From the NCBI GenBank assembly GCA_964626495.1, contig CAZVFT010000025.1, positions 1 through 26,863 on the forward strand: 26,863 nt of DNA, in the 5' to 3' direction. The notes below the pieces were generated by a model, which saw only the letters and a program-made list of their open reading frames with translations, searched no databases and was not told where the DNA came from. The translations under genes were made by a program, and so were the position numbers. The first letter of the stretch is position 1, and every line of letters starts with the position of its first letter. Below are positions 6,173 through 17,000 of this stretch, piece by piece. This stretch comes from JACNLN01 sp964626495. GTDB taxonomy: Bacteria; Fidelibacterota; Marinisomatia; Marinisomatales; CAZVFT01.

Positions 6173-9100
6173 ATGAAAATAAAAAGCCTTATTAAAACGA
6201 CTTTATTTTTATTAGGTATGGTTTCTTTTGTTTTGGCTGGTACCGACGGTACTGTTCGTGGTAAAGTAACCGATGTGGATGGAAATCCCCTACCCGGGGC
6301 ACAGATTTATATTAAAAAACTGGCAATTGGTTCTGTTGCGGATATTGATGGTAATTATCTCATTTTGAACATTCCTGTAGGGACCTATGATATCACAGTG
6401 GAAATGATGGGATATAGAAAAGAAATTGTTGAGAATGTAGAAGTGATAATGGATAAAACGATCTGGCTGAATTTCAGCATACCTGTAGCTGCAATCGAAG
6501 GGGAAGTTATCCATGTTGTTGGTGAGCGGGAACTTGTGGAGAAGGGTACGACAGCCAAGAAGGTAACAGTGGATAAGGAGGCGATTGAAGCGCTTCCTCT
6601 AAGAGATATTACCGAATTATATACATTACAATCAGGTGTGGTAAAGGTCGTAAGTCGGACTCAAGGAATTCCCGATCATGAGGAGCGAGGTCTTGAGGAA
6701 GTCCATGTACGTGGTGGTAGATCCGGGGAAATAGCCTATATGATTGATGGTCTTTATATTCGAAATCCCATCTTTGGCGGCATCGGGAATGGAACCCGGT
6801 TGAATTTGTTTGCCGTGAAGGAATTTGACTGGCAGCCGGGTGGATTCAACGCAGAGTATGGAGATGCTATGTCAGCAGTATCTAACATGCATACTAATTC
6901 TGGCGGAGATCAATTTCAATTCAAGTATAAATACGAAACCAGTTTAGTTGGTGCTGGGATGGGATCGGAGTACGATGCACTGAGGGGATATAATGACTTC
7001 AATTTAGGATTTGGAGGGGCTCTACCTGGATATGATAAAATTCGTTATTGGGTGTCTGGACAATACACGGATCATCGAGCCTATCAAGTCTATGAATTTG
7101 ACGATAAGGTATTTATTCAAGGAGATCCCGGGAACGATCAAAACAGAAGAAACCTATTACAACCCTGGGACAATGAAGCTGGATTTCGTGACTTTGGATT
7201 TGATAGAACCTGGGACACATTTGGTAAGTTGTCTTATAATCCTACCAATAAGCTTCGATTTAATTTGTCATACTGGAGAGTAGCTGCACACAGAAAAGGA
7301 TTTAAAAGTCTCTATCTCTATTGGGATAATGGCCAAAATGAGTTATTTCGTGATACCCACCGATTTACATTTGAATTAAACCAGACATTAACAAGCAGAA
7401 CCTTTTATACACTCAGACTATCGCGGTTTGTTCAGGATAAATTCCAGGGTGTCAGATGGAGTGACAGTGATAATGATGGATATCCGGATTGGTTTGAATG
7501 GCGTCATCCAGCAGGTCTTGATCGTTCTATTTCTGATCCTTACAACCCAAATGTGGTACCTTATCTGCTTTCTGAAAATGGAGATACAGTACGTTATACC
7601 ATGAAGGATGAATGGAGCGGTTGGTACTATGGATCTACTCCGGGTATATATAACTGGGAAGTTGCTGAAGATTTTACTGATATGAATGGCAACGGGCTTT
7701 ACGATCCAGGAATTGACGAATTTAATTCCGATCCCAATGACCCATATTGCCAGGATGCCAATGGGAACGGGGTTTGGGATGGACCTGAATTTGCGGAAAA
7801 ATGCACCTACAGGGATGGTGACTACTGGCTGACCCCAGAAATGTATGAGGGGTATACATCTCATTATGATTATTTTCATCTCTGGACTGAATACGAACAA
7901 GATCCGTATTGGGAGAGTGAAGGGAGTGAAAATTACAATAATCCACCCTGGTACGAAAATGGGCGGTATCCATATTCAATCTATGGTGATTACCCCGATA
8001 CATCCTATGCTGACTCTCTCTACTATTTACCCGGTGGTGGATTTTGGTTGGAAGGACGTGCTTTTGGAGGGCACGACAGGTTCTACGGGACATCGCAAGC
8101 TGTCACAAATGAATTGCGCTTTGATATTACGTCTCAATTAACGGATGAGTGGAAGGTGAGAACGGGGTTTGATTATAAATCGCATAAGTTAAACTTTTAC
8201 GAGGTGAAGAATCCCTGGTTAGGTGACGCAGCCTCTACGCAAACTTTTGCTGAATATTGGTACGATACTGGACCGGATGGGTTGTTGCCGACAGATGCTG
8301 ATTATCCAGGACCAGATTTTGGTGAAGGTAACGGGCAGTGGGATTCTGGTGAAGCATTTGATGACGCTAATGAAAACGGCAAATGGGATGATTTTCGTGA
8401 ACCAGAAGAAATTTCTGCTTATATCCAGAACACATTCGAAGTTCCATGGATGGTGATGAATGCTGGTATTCGAATTGATGCGGTGAATTACAATACTCGT
8501 ATCTGGGCGGATACATTGGGAAAATTTTCCCCAGGTCGCCCCTGGTTCTTTGCGGATGTGGGGGAGGATGGCAGAGCAAATACAGATGATATTGGTGAGG
8601 ATGATGGAGTTTGGAATTATAATGAATCAGCAAGTGATGATCCCGGATTTCCGATGCAGAAAGTAATTTTTAAACCAAGCGAGTGGTTTTATAAAATTAG
8701 TCCCCGTCTTGGGTTCAGTCATGTGATTACGGATCAGGCGACATTTACTTTCAGTTACGGTTTGTACTATCAAACCCCCATTTTCCAAAATGTATATCTC
8801 AATACCAACAGGTTGGAGGATCCTGAAGAACTTTTTGAAGAAGGGGAAGGTTATTTAGGAAATGCCACAATGAATGCTTCCCGTACACAATCTTATGAAT
8901 TCGGGTTCAATATCCAGGTGGGACGTCATTGGGGATTCTCGATTTTAGGATGGCTTAAGGATATGGACCAATTAGTAACCTATAAGTATAATCAAAGTGG
9001 CGTCTATGAATATCAGGTTTTCGACAACGGTGATTATGGTAGTGCTAAGGGTATTGATTTTACACTTAAAAATCGAGGGATGCTTATCAATACAATGATC

Positions 9101-9643
9101 CAGTACACCTATTCTATTGCAAAAGCCAATAGTGAGCACGATTGGGCTACTGAAGGACTAGAAGCAATAGATGCACCGTCGCAGGAATTTCGCATGCCGT
9201 ATGATCGTCCTCACGATTTAACAGTAACTTTGTATACCCGGTTGCCCTTTGGGATTAATGCTTCTCTTACTGGCTTTTATCTTTCAGGATATCCTTATAC
9301 GCCGATGATTTTTAACGGTGATAAGCCCCAATGGGACGTAAAAAATAAATATTCAAAACGCGCCCCAGACTGGAGTAATGTAAACCTATCCCTTTCAAAG
9401 TATCTCCAGTTTAGGAACGTAAAGATTTCTCTTGGTCTCAATGTTTATAATCTATTTAATATGGATAATGCTATTGACATCTGGCCTTTAACGGGAAAAC
9501 CGGATGACCCTGGTGAATACTATTTGAAGGAAGTAGCACTGCCAATAAATGATGGTTCAATATCGGGTTCGTATTACGATATGCCGTGGATGTTCGCATC
9601 ACCAAGGGAGATGAATTTCTTTGTTAGATTTGATTTTAGATAG
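6173..9643 (+). CDS. TonB-dependent outer-membrane receptor with carboxypeptidase-like regulatory domain
   Basis: This 1156-residue protein has a signal peptide ending near VSFVLAG, then a carboxypeptidase D-like regulatory domain (about residues 27-115: VRGKVTDVDGNPLPGAQIYI ... GTYDITVEMMGYR). A plug domain starts near 120, with VHVRGGRSGEIAYMIDG at about 176. The remainder is a beta-barrel ending in the aromatic-rich FFVRFDFR. This is the architecture of SusC/RagA-type and related receptors, which import bulky ligands using TonB energy. Acidic D-x-N-G-N-G-x-W-D loops are inserted at about 500-543, 712-747 and 794-826, probably on the extracellular face, matching those in the upstream lipoprotein. 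The substrate cannot be told from sequence, and I see no clear TonB box. The upstream gap is 24 nt and the downstream gap 11 nt, indicating co-transcription. Confidence 0.9.
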   Translation: MKIKSLIKTTLFLLGMVSFVLAGTDGTVRGKVTDVDGNPLPGAQIYIKKLAIGSVADIDGNYLILNIPVGTYDITVEMMGYRKEIVENVEVIMDKTIWLNFSIPVAAIEGEVIHVVGERELVEKGTTAKKVTVDKEAIEALPLRDITELYTLQSGVVKVVSRTQGIPDHEERGLEEVHVRGGRSGEIAYMIDGLYIRNPIFGGIGNGTRLNLFAVKEFDWQPGGFNAEYGDAMSAVSNMHTNSGGDQFQFKYKYETSLVGAGMGSEYDALRGYNDFNLGFGGALPGYDKIRYWVSGQYTDHRAYQVYEFDDKVFIQGDPGNDQNRRNLLQPWDNEAGFRDFGFDRTWDTFGKLSYNPTNKLRFNLSYWRVAAHRKGFKSLYLYWDNGQNELFRDTHRFTFELNQTLTSRTFYTLRLSRFVQDKFQGVRWSDSDNDGYPDWFEWRHPAGLDRSISDPYNPNVVPYLLSENGDTVRYTMKDEWSGWYYGSTPGIYNWEVAEDFTDMNGNGLYDPGIDEFNSDPNDPYCQDANGNGVWDGPEFAEKCTYRDGDYWLTPEMYEGYTSHYDYFHLWTEYEQDPYWESEGSENYNNPPWYENGRYPYSIYGDYPDTSYADSLYYLPGGGFWLEGRAFGGHDRFYGTSQAVTNELRFDITSQLTDEWKVRTGFDYKSHKLNFYEVKNPWLGDAASTQTFAEYWYDTGPDGLLPTDADYPGPDFGEGNGQWDSGEAFDDANENGKWDDFREPEEISAYIQNTFEVPWMVMNAGIRIDAVNYNTRIWADTLGKFSPGRPWFFADVGEDGRANTDDIGEDDGVWNYNESASDDPGFPMQKVIFKPSEWFYKISPRLGFSHVITDQATFTFSYGLYYQTPIFQNVYLNTNRLEDPEELFEEGEGYLGNATMNASRTQSYEFGFNIQVGRHWGFSILGWLKDMDQLVTYKYNQSGVYEYQVFDNGDYGSAKGIDFTLKNRGMLINTMIQYTYSIAKANSEHDWATEGLEAIDAPSQEFRMPYDRPHDLTVTLYTRLPFGINASLTGFYLSGYPYTPMIFNGDKPQWDVKNKYSKRAPDWSNVNLSLSKYLQFRNVKISLGLNVYNLFNMDNAIDIWPLTGKPDDPGEYYLKEVALPINDGSISGSYYDMPWMFASPREMNFFVRFDFR

Positions 9644-9654
9644 CTAAGGGTAGA

Positions 9655-10469
9655 ATGAAAAAAGTTATGCCAGTTAAAATATTTGCGTTTACATCTATAA
9701 TACTCATAGGAATCACGTTTGGTTCTGAACCGAAATATGGAACGGGGGCAGACGCAGATTTTGATTTTGGAAGATCAAGACTGGGGAAAATTGGTGACTA
9801 TCCATTTCCCACAAACCCAATGAATGATCGTGCCAAGGGATATCTGCTGAAAGGGAAAGTTAAGAGTGCCGTTTCAAACTACGGAAATTTCATCACCTGG
9901 GACGACCATCCAGCGGCACTTTGGGGAGATTATACCTATTTGCCTCATGTATCGTTCGTAGCCGGTGTGCCGGGACAGGCATATTCATCAAGATACGACT
10001 GGGATGTTCACGAGACGATTGGAACAGGGGATGTTCCCGATCGAAAAGTTTGGTGTTCCCGGGAGGCCTATAATGATTGGTTCAGTGACAGTGACACCAA
10101 TTTTGTGGGGATTCTTTTTAACGCTGAAGAGGATCGGGGGGATGTAGGAACACAAGTTTTAAGTGTAGGTCAGATAGATGATATAAATCAGTGGTGTTTT
10201 AGCAATGATACACTATTTATCAGTGTTGAGGGTGTAGCAGACCCCAATAATCCGAGGTCACGGATAGGATTAATAAGACCGTGGGCATTGCGACCGAAGT
10301 TGAAAGAGCGTGGTGATGATTTTGATATCTATTATTATGGTGATGATCAGGAGGAATGGACTGCGGATGATGACTATATGTATTATGGTGCCAATGTGGC
10401 TGAATCGTGGTTCACCCGATGGAGACCCAGCACAAATACAGAGTGGCATGCCGCAAATAAAGCCAGGAT
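9655..10469 (+). CDS. Secreted CTD cargo protein 1, 5' part (interrupted by assembly gap)
   Basis: AAGGG at 9646-9650 precedes ATG9655, and the product starts with a signal peptide (MKKVMPVKIFAF ... GITFGSEP). The 271 codons before the gap give a Trp/Tyr/Asp-rich extracellular sequence with no domain I recognise. The reading frame stops being meaningful at the N run. The last 55 bases before the Ns (10415-10469) recur exactly at 10570-10624. Merging the two copies makes KAR at the end of this piece continue directly into MNTHNTDVDAG of the downstream piece, in frame. The true gene is therefore 9655-12977 less 155 nt, encoding 1055 residues. Its position directly after the receptor suggests a role at the cell surface. 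This family commonly follows such receptors in related genomes, as far as I recall. Confidence 0.8.
10415..10469 (+). repeat. 55-bp sequence duplicated across the assembly gap, left copy
   Basis: It is identical base for base to 10570-10624: it begins CCCGATGGAGACCC and ends AAAGCCAGGAT. A 55-bp exact overlap at contig ends is typical of a k-mer-length overlap left unmerged by an assembler. Confidence 0.9.
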
Positions 10470-10569
10470 NNNNNNNNNNNNNNNNNNNNNNNNNNNNNNN
10501 NNNNNNNNNNNNNNNNNNNNNNNNNNNNNNNNNNNNNNNNNNNNNNNNNNNNNNNNNNNNNNNNNNNNN
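10470..10569. other. Assembly gap of 100 Ns, probably spurious
   Basis: Exactly 100 Ns is the conventional placeholder for a gap of unknown length. Both edges carry the same 55-bp sequence, so the contigs overlap rather than being separated. As written, 155 extra nucleotides (not a multiple of three) split one gene into two pieces. Confidence 0.9.
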
Positions 10570-10624
10570 CCCGATGGAGACCCAGCACAAATACAGAGTG
10601 GCATGCCGCAAATAAAGCCAGGAT
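10570..10624 (+). repeat. 55-bp sequence duplicated across the assembly gap, right copy
   Basis: This is the exact second copy of 10415-10469. In the downstream gene's frame it encodes STNTEWHAANKAR, the same residues that the left copy encodes in the upstream gene's frame. That agreement supports a single continuous gene. Confidence 0.9.
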
Positions 10625-12977
10625 GAATACTCACAATACGGATGTTGATGCTGGGGATCTTTTTAGCGATACACCTTTCAGTTATCCTGGTGATACCTAT
10701 CCATTGCTTGCACACAGCAGTTACTCTACAACCTGGCCTACCCGTTTTAACGAAGAGAGTGGAGAGGAGGAACCCTTCTGGCCTGGTTGGTGGGCGGAAG
10801 ATTATCACGGAGGTAACCCGAACTGGATTAGTGAACATCCAGAATGTTCTGGAACCCGGAAGGATCCAGATTGCTGGGAGATTGTGGAAGGTAGATTTAT
10901 TTCTGATAATGATGTTTATATGGAGTTTGATGACCGCTGGGCGCACAGAAGCAATATCGTCAACACCAATAATGAATATGAACAGACTGGCTATCCTATG
11001 GGGTTTAGGGTAAAGGCAGAAGTGCATTCGTATGGTGTTTCATATGCTGAGGATATTTTATTTGTAACAGTAAGAGCGAGGAATGAAAGTGGAGACTGGT
11101 GTGCAACCGATGAGGATGGTAATATGCTTGATGAATTTGGATTTGTCACTAATGATCCAGCAGAGCAGTTATGTGGCGAGGGGATGATTATGCCTGATGG
11201 AACCAAGCTAAACCGGGGAAAAGGATTTAATTACAAAGATATGTATCTCGGTTTCTACATGGACGCAGATGCTGCCTCTACCGATATCTACGGAAATTTC
11301 TGGCCACACACAAATGCAGATGATTTTATGGAATATTACGATGAACGCTTTTATGTTGCTGGCGATTCCCTCGTTATCAGTATGGCCATGATCTACGATT
11401 ACGATGGTAACAGTAATGGTGTTACAGATTTGGCTATTGTAGCAACACAGATGCTGGACACACCCAAAGCAACGGAAGTAATTGATCTAGACGGGGATGG
11501 TTTCCCAGACCGCTATCCGGGAGAATCCCTAAAGATGACAGACTGGCACTGGTTTGATTGGTACAATCGTCCTGGTGTCGTAGAGCGTGAAAGTAATATG
11601 AACTGTTGCGCTGGTGCAAAAGGTCGACCTCAAGCCCGGAACAGGGAGGAAATTTTGTACAAGGTCATCGCAGGAGATACCACAAATATTAGCTCTGATG
11701 AAAAAGATTGGTTTTTCCATACACCTTATCCAGATACGGATCTTGATACATATTTGAACCCACATTTTGATTCTATTGAAGGATTGTATGAAACGGATGA
11801 ATTCACCGGGGGTCCTGAACCAGGAAACGGTCTGGATTGTGTGCTCATTATGAGCTGTGGGCCATTTGATGTCGACGTGGGGGAGGAAGTTCCCTTCTCA
11901 TTTTGTATTATCTTTGGTCAAAATAAATTCGATCTGATAAAGAATGCAAGATTTGCTCAAATTATGTATAACTCCCATTACCAGGGATATACACCTCCTA
12001 CAAAACCTACTATAATTTCTACACTGGATCACGGAAAAGTTACACTAACCTGGGGTGATGAAGCAGAGCTGGCTAAGGACGTAGTTACCGGTTATACTGA
12101 TTTTGAAGGATATAAGATTTATAAAAGTATTGATGGTGGAAAAACCTGGGGTGGTCCCGAGGACAAGATTTATGATATTTCAGATATTCTTGTTGGTTGG
12201 AGACCTATTGCCCAATTTGATCTTTCTGCTGAAAAGGATTCAGCATATTGTGTGCGGGGCTTTGAAGAAGATGGTGGTTGTGTAGATGGGATAGTTCGCG
12301 GAGGTTCAATTTCAGGTCCCGACCCTATGGCACCGTGGTTTCATTTAGGTAATGACACAGGGCTTGATGATGAATTCTGGCTGAATGATTCACTCTATTA
12401 TTTTTCAAAGATTAATGATTCTACTTATACTTTCATTGATTATGATGTACACGATGGTATTGAATACACATATTCTGTTACCGCATATGATATGGGCGTG
12501 GAAACTCCAATAAGTACACGCTTAGTTCCCATCGGGAATGGCCAATTTCAAGCTGTTGTGGATACCAATTATTCAAATCCCGATGGCTGGTCCAGTCCTG
12601 ATGGATATGAAAGTATTGAATGTTCGAAGGGAACGACCGTACATGACAGGAATTTTATCACGGTGACACCCGGTCATCCTGCCGAAGATGATCTTGATGA
12701 AATTAAAGTCGTTCCAAATCCATATATCGTTCATTCCAGATTTAATGAAACTGAATATGTAAAGCGTTTAAGGTTTACTCATTTGCCACAAATATGCGAG
12801 ATTACTATTTACACCATTTCAGGTGAGAAAGTGCAGACACTAAATCATGAGACGGGAGGAAGTGAATGGTGGAATTTGAGGACGGTAAATAATCAGGAAA
12901 TTGCTCCCGGCTTATATCTCTACACTGTGGAGTCGGGCGATAAAAAATTCATAGGAAAATTTGCAGTTGTTCGATAG
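10570..12977 (+). CDS. Secreted CTD cargo protein 1, 3' part, with FN3-like domain and sorting-type C-terminus
   Basis: This is the continuation of the gene beginning at 9655; the frame is open from the gap edge, so ATG10623 is an internal codon and not a start. It contributes 784 residues from Met10623. A fibronectin-III-like module at about 12000-12500 includes HGKVTLTW and DFEGYKIYKSIDGGKTWGGP. The last ~90 residues form a Por/FlgD-Ig-like sorting domain: DEIKVVPNPYIVHSRF, RLRFTHLP, ITIYTISGEKV, APGLYLYTVES and the end IGKFAVVR. In type IX secretion such domains direct cargo through the outer membrane and are bound by PorV. Module and CTD are close paralogues of those in the protein ending at 19426. 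Stop codon and next start (a PorV-like gene) are 9 nt apart, so translation is probably coupled. Confidence 0.85.
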
Positions 12978-14014
12978 TAGGAAGAGATGATGAATATCAG
13001 GAATTTTGTTATAGTTATATTGACTGTTTGCAGTTTAGGATTTGGTCAGGTGGCGACTATTCCTGATGTAGTGACGAAGGTAGCGACGTCTGCTTGCAAC
13101 TGGTTGAAGTTGGAGACGAGTGCGAGGGCAATAGGTTTGGGAGGAGCGTATGTAGCAGCTGGGGAGGGTGTATCGGGGATACCATACAATCCGGCGAGTG
13201 TGGCGTTTTTGAAGGGGCAGGAGACGTATATTTCCAGGTCGAATTATATAGCGGGGATTACACATAATGTAATAGCATATGGAGCGAAGATAGGTGGGGG
13301 TAATTATATAGGGTTTCATCTATTTTATTTAGATTCGGGACCTATGGAGGTAACGAATGAGTGGTATCCGGATGGAACGGGAGAGGATTTCAAGGTAATA
13401 TCGATGTCATTTCGTACGACGTATGCGAGACGATTGACAGACCGTTTGAAGGTGGGTATGACGTTAAATTACATACGAGATGAGATATACACGGTAGGTA
13501 TGCAGACGGTGGCGGTGGATATAGGGTCTAATTTTGACACGGGGATATTCGGATTCATTTTGGGAATGAGTGTGAGCAATTTTGGTCCTGAGGTACGATA
13601 TGGAGGAGAGGGGTTAAATGTAGTTGTACCGGAGGAGTATGATGTAGACAGTACGCTGGCACGGGTTACGGGTAGTTTTTCGTTACCGATGTCATTTCGA
13701 TTGGGTATTAAGAATGACATAATGGGTCCTGGGAGTGGATTTATTAAGAGTCAGTTTCACCGTTTATCTTTGTCAGTAGATGGTGTAAATCCGATAGATT
13801 ACACGGTATATGGCGGCTTTGGTTGTGAGTATTCGTGGCGTGAGTTGGGATTTTTGCGAGTGGGTATGCATTTAGGTCATGACACAGCGGAGTTGAGTGC
13901 AGGAGGAGGGATAAGGATAGTGGCAAGGGGCGTTGAGGTGAGTGTGGATTATGCTTATGTGAATTATGGTATTTTAGATGTGACTCATCAATTTGGTATT
14001 GGGCTTGGATTTTA
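12950..14014 (+). repeat. 1065-bp perfect direct repeat, copy 1
   Basis: By eye I find no mismatch with 19399-20463 (offset 6449). The identity begins inside the last codons of the cargo gene (CATAGGAAAATTTGCAGTTG), spans the 9-nt junction and the whole PorV-like gene, and ends within the stop codon (TAG here, TAA in copy 2). No transposase or terminal inverted repeats are present, so this is a gene-containing duplication and not an insertion sequence. Confidence 0.93.
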
Positions 14015-14015
14015 G
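12987..14015 (+). CDS. PorV/PorQ-like outer-membrane beta-barrel protein, copy 1
   Basis: The product has 342 residues with a signal peptide (MMNIRNFVIVILTVCSLGFG-Q) and the family's N-terminal hallmark: WLKLETSARAIGLGGAYVAA followed by GVSGIPYNPASVAFL. Alternating beta-strands follow, ending in a C-terminal Phe (GIGLGF). In the Bacteroidota type IX secretion system, PorV binds C-terminal domains of cargo and shuttles them to the sortase; PorQ is a related barrel. Which of these this protein matches is undecided. AGGAAGAG directly precedes two in-frame ATGs (12987 and 12990); spacing slightly favours 12990. The sequence is identical to 19436-20464. Codon use is odd: by my count 11 of 20 Ala codons are GCG and 15 of 21 Thr codons are ACG, unlike its neighbours. 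It lies 9 nt after cargo protein 1. Confidence 0.88.
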   Translation: MMNIRNFVIVILTVCSLGFGQVATIPDVVTKVATSACNWLKLETSARAIGLGGAYVAAGEGVSGIPYNPASVAFLKGQETYISRSNYIAGITHNVIAYGAKIGGGNYIGFHLFYLDSGPMEVTNEWYPDGTGEDFKVISMSFRTTYARRLTDRLKVGMTLNYIRDEIYTVGMQTVAVDIGSNFDTGIFGFILGMSVSNFGPEVRYGGEGLNVVVPEEYDVDSTLARVTGSFSLPMSFRLGIKNDIMGPGSGFIKSQFHRLSLSVDGVNPIDYTVYGGFGCEYSWRELGFLRVGMHLGHDTAELSAGGGIRIVARGVEVSVDYAYVNYGILDVTHQFGIGLGF

Positions 14016-14071
14016 CGATAACTACCGTTCACAAATGGATACAATTGTTGAAGAAAATTGAATACATAGTG

Positions 14072-17000
14072 ATGAGAAAAATAGGGTTAGTACTGTTTTT
14101 ATTTTTCACAGTGAATTTTATCTTTGCTGGCACAGAAAGTTGGTTTCCTGTTGCTGATGCGGGTCCAGATCGGACAGTAGTGAAAAATACACCTGTGACT
14201 CTCGATGGATCGGGCTCGTATGATCCTGAGGGCGAAGAAATTACCTATCGATGGTCAGCACCCGAAGATATTGTTTTGTCAGATACCACAGCGATTTATC
14301 CCACATTTACTGCACCGGTTGTTGATTCAGTTGAAGCATATACCATTATATTGATTGTCAATGATGGACAATGGGATTCAGACCCTGATCCAGTAGTTAT
14401 TACTGTTGTAACGATAAACACTCCACCGGTTGCTGATGCAGGTGAAGATCAGACTGTTGAAAAATTTTCTGAAGTGACTTTGACCGGTTCTGGTTCATAT
14501 GATACAACGAGTACGGGAGTATTAAATTATTCTTGGACAGCTCCTCTTGGGATTGATCTTTCTGACGAAACGATAGAAAAACCGACATTTATAGCTCCTG
14601 ATATCGATATTACTACAGATTACATGATAACTCTTACAGTTGATGACGGTGATGCTACCTCTGCCCAAGATACTGTGGTTATCACTGTTTTGGGGAATTC
14701 TCCCCCGGTTTCTGATCCTGGAGTAGATCAGGTAGTTGCGGGGGGTGCTTTTGTAACCCTAGATGGTTCAGATTCGTATGATCCCGAAGGATCAGAATTG
14801 ACCTATCTCTGGACTGTTCCGCCTGATATAAATCTATCGGATGAGACTTCAATTTCTCCCACATTTACTGCTCCAAATGTAGATGTTTCTACCTATTTTA
14901 CTTTTTCACTCACCGTAAACGATGGTCTGGATGATTCGGAGCCTTATGCATTTGACATTTATATTTCGGAATATGCAGAAACGGGTTCGAGTAACGATAG
15001 GTATATTGAGATCTACAATGGAACAGGATATCCCGTTGATTTATCAACTTATGAAATCTGGCTTATAAAAAATGGGGGAGATTGGTTTGAGTACAACTTT
15101 TCCTTAAATGGTATATTGGAAGTTGATTCGGTGCTTGTTGTGGTGAAGTCTTCAACCGGTGCTGACGACGACATAACAGAGCACAGCCATATTGAGTGGA
15201 GTACATTGAGCAATATGTCTGGTGATGATGCTGTTGGGCTCGCAAAGAACGGCATACTTATTGATGTAATTGGGGAAGAAGGAGATGATCCAGGTAGTGG
15301 CTGGAAGGTAGCAGGTGTGGAAGATGCTACTAAGAATCACACGCTTGTAAGAAAACATAATATTGTCCAGGGAAATGTGGACTGGGAATCATCTGCTGGG
15401 GAAGAAAATGCTGAAGATTCTGAATGGATTGTTTACGATCGTGATACTTTTACTTATGCTGGTTCACACAATTGTACCTCCTGTGATGAAGAAGTCAATA
15501 TTACTGTAACCAATAATCAGCCGCCTGTGGCTAATTCTGGGATAGATCAAACCGTTGTCCAGGAAACCGTGGTTACCTTAGATGGTTCCGCTTCTTATGA
15601 TTCTACTTATACAGGTACTTTGACTTATCACTGGACTGCTCCAGAAGGCATTACTCTTTCAGATTCAACAGAAGTATATCCCACCTTTACCGCACCTGCC
15701 GTTTCTGTAGATACAGGTTATTTTTTCACCCTGTCTGTAAATGATGGTTTGTATTATTCAACTCCGGATACAGTTGTTATTACAGTTGTGGTAAATAATC
15801 AACCTCCACTTGCACTGGCAAGTTTTGATTCTACTTTTTTTGAGGATAAAGGTTATGACACTACATTTTATGAATATGGAGTAGAAAGTACTTTCTATGA
15901 AAATTGTGTAGTCACACTGGTTGGTGAGAATTCATATGACCCTACAAGTACTGGTGTTATTAATTATAGTTGGATTGCTCCAGAAGGCATAACTCTTTCA
16001 GATTCTACCGTTGCTAATCCAATTTTTGTAACTCCAATATATATTGGTGAAGATAGGCAAGATACATTTAGACTTGTCATTGATGATGGTGATCTTCTTT
16101 CGGACACAGCTAGCGTAGTTATCTCTGTAGAAGCACGCTATCCAATAGTCACTGTAGTTAAGTTCCCCGATTCAACTTTTTTTGAAGATTCGCTGGTTAC
16201 TCTTGATGGTTCTAATTCATATGATCCAAATAGTGGTTCATTATACTATGAATGGGAAGATCTCTCCAATACATTATCTTTATCAGGAGGAAATACTGCT
16301 AACCCCACTATTACAATTCCAACTAGTATTGGTAGTGATAAGGATTATACAATTACGCTACAAGTGAATGATGGTGAATTATATTCAGAATCAGACAACG
16401 TTGTTGTGTCGGTAGAAGCTCGTTATCCGGTAGCAAAACCGGGTAAAGATCAAACTATTACGGAGGGTGTTGAGGTAATACTGAATGGGTCTCGCTCCGA
16501 AGATCCAAACGCCACTTTAATTTCCTATGGGTACTGGGATACTGATGTTGATTTAGAAGACTGGAAATGGAAAACAGGGAATAGAAGGGTCATTACTTAT
16601 GCAGATAGCAGTGTATGGAAACCGTATGATGAATATTCATTCTACTGGACATCTCTTGATGGGATAGTACTTTCCGATACGAATGCTGTAAAACCCACCT
16701 TTATTGCCCCTGACGTTTCCGGAGATACAGATTACACATTTACACTTACTGTGGATGATGGTGAATTTAATTCGGATGAAGAGAACGTTACGATTACAGT
16801 TATTCCTTATCAGTCTCCCATAGCAGACGCTGGTGAAGATAGGAAAATCTATAAAGGTGATGAATATTCCTTAGATGCTTCTGGTTCAAAATTGAGAATA
16901 TGGACTATTATTAGTTATGATACCACTGTCGTTGGCAGTTTTAGTTATCGTTGGACTGCTCCTGAAAGTATTATCCTTTCTGATACCACGTCTGTTTCTC

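Noticed and set aside
7418..8093. Overlapping minus-strand open frames inside the TonB receptor gene
   Set aside because: They are antisense to a well-supported receptor sequence; the products are Ile/Arg/His-rich shadow translations.
10310..10626. Open frames reading across the N run
   Set aside because: The translations contain only unknown residues or the out-of-frame 55-bp copy; they are artefacts of the gap.
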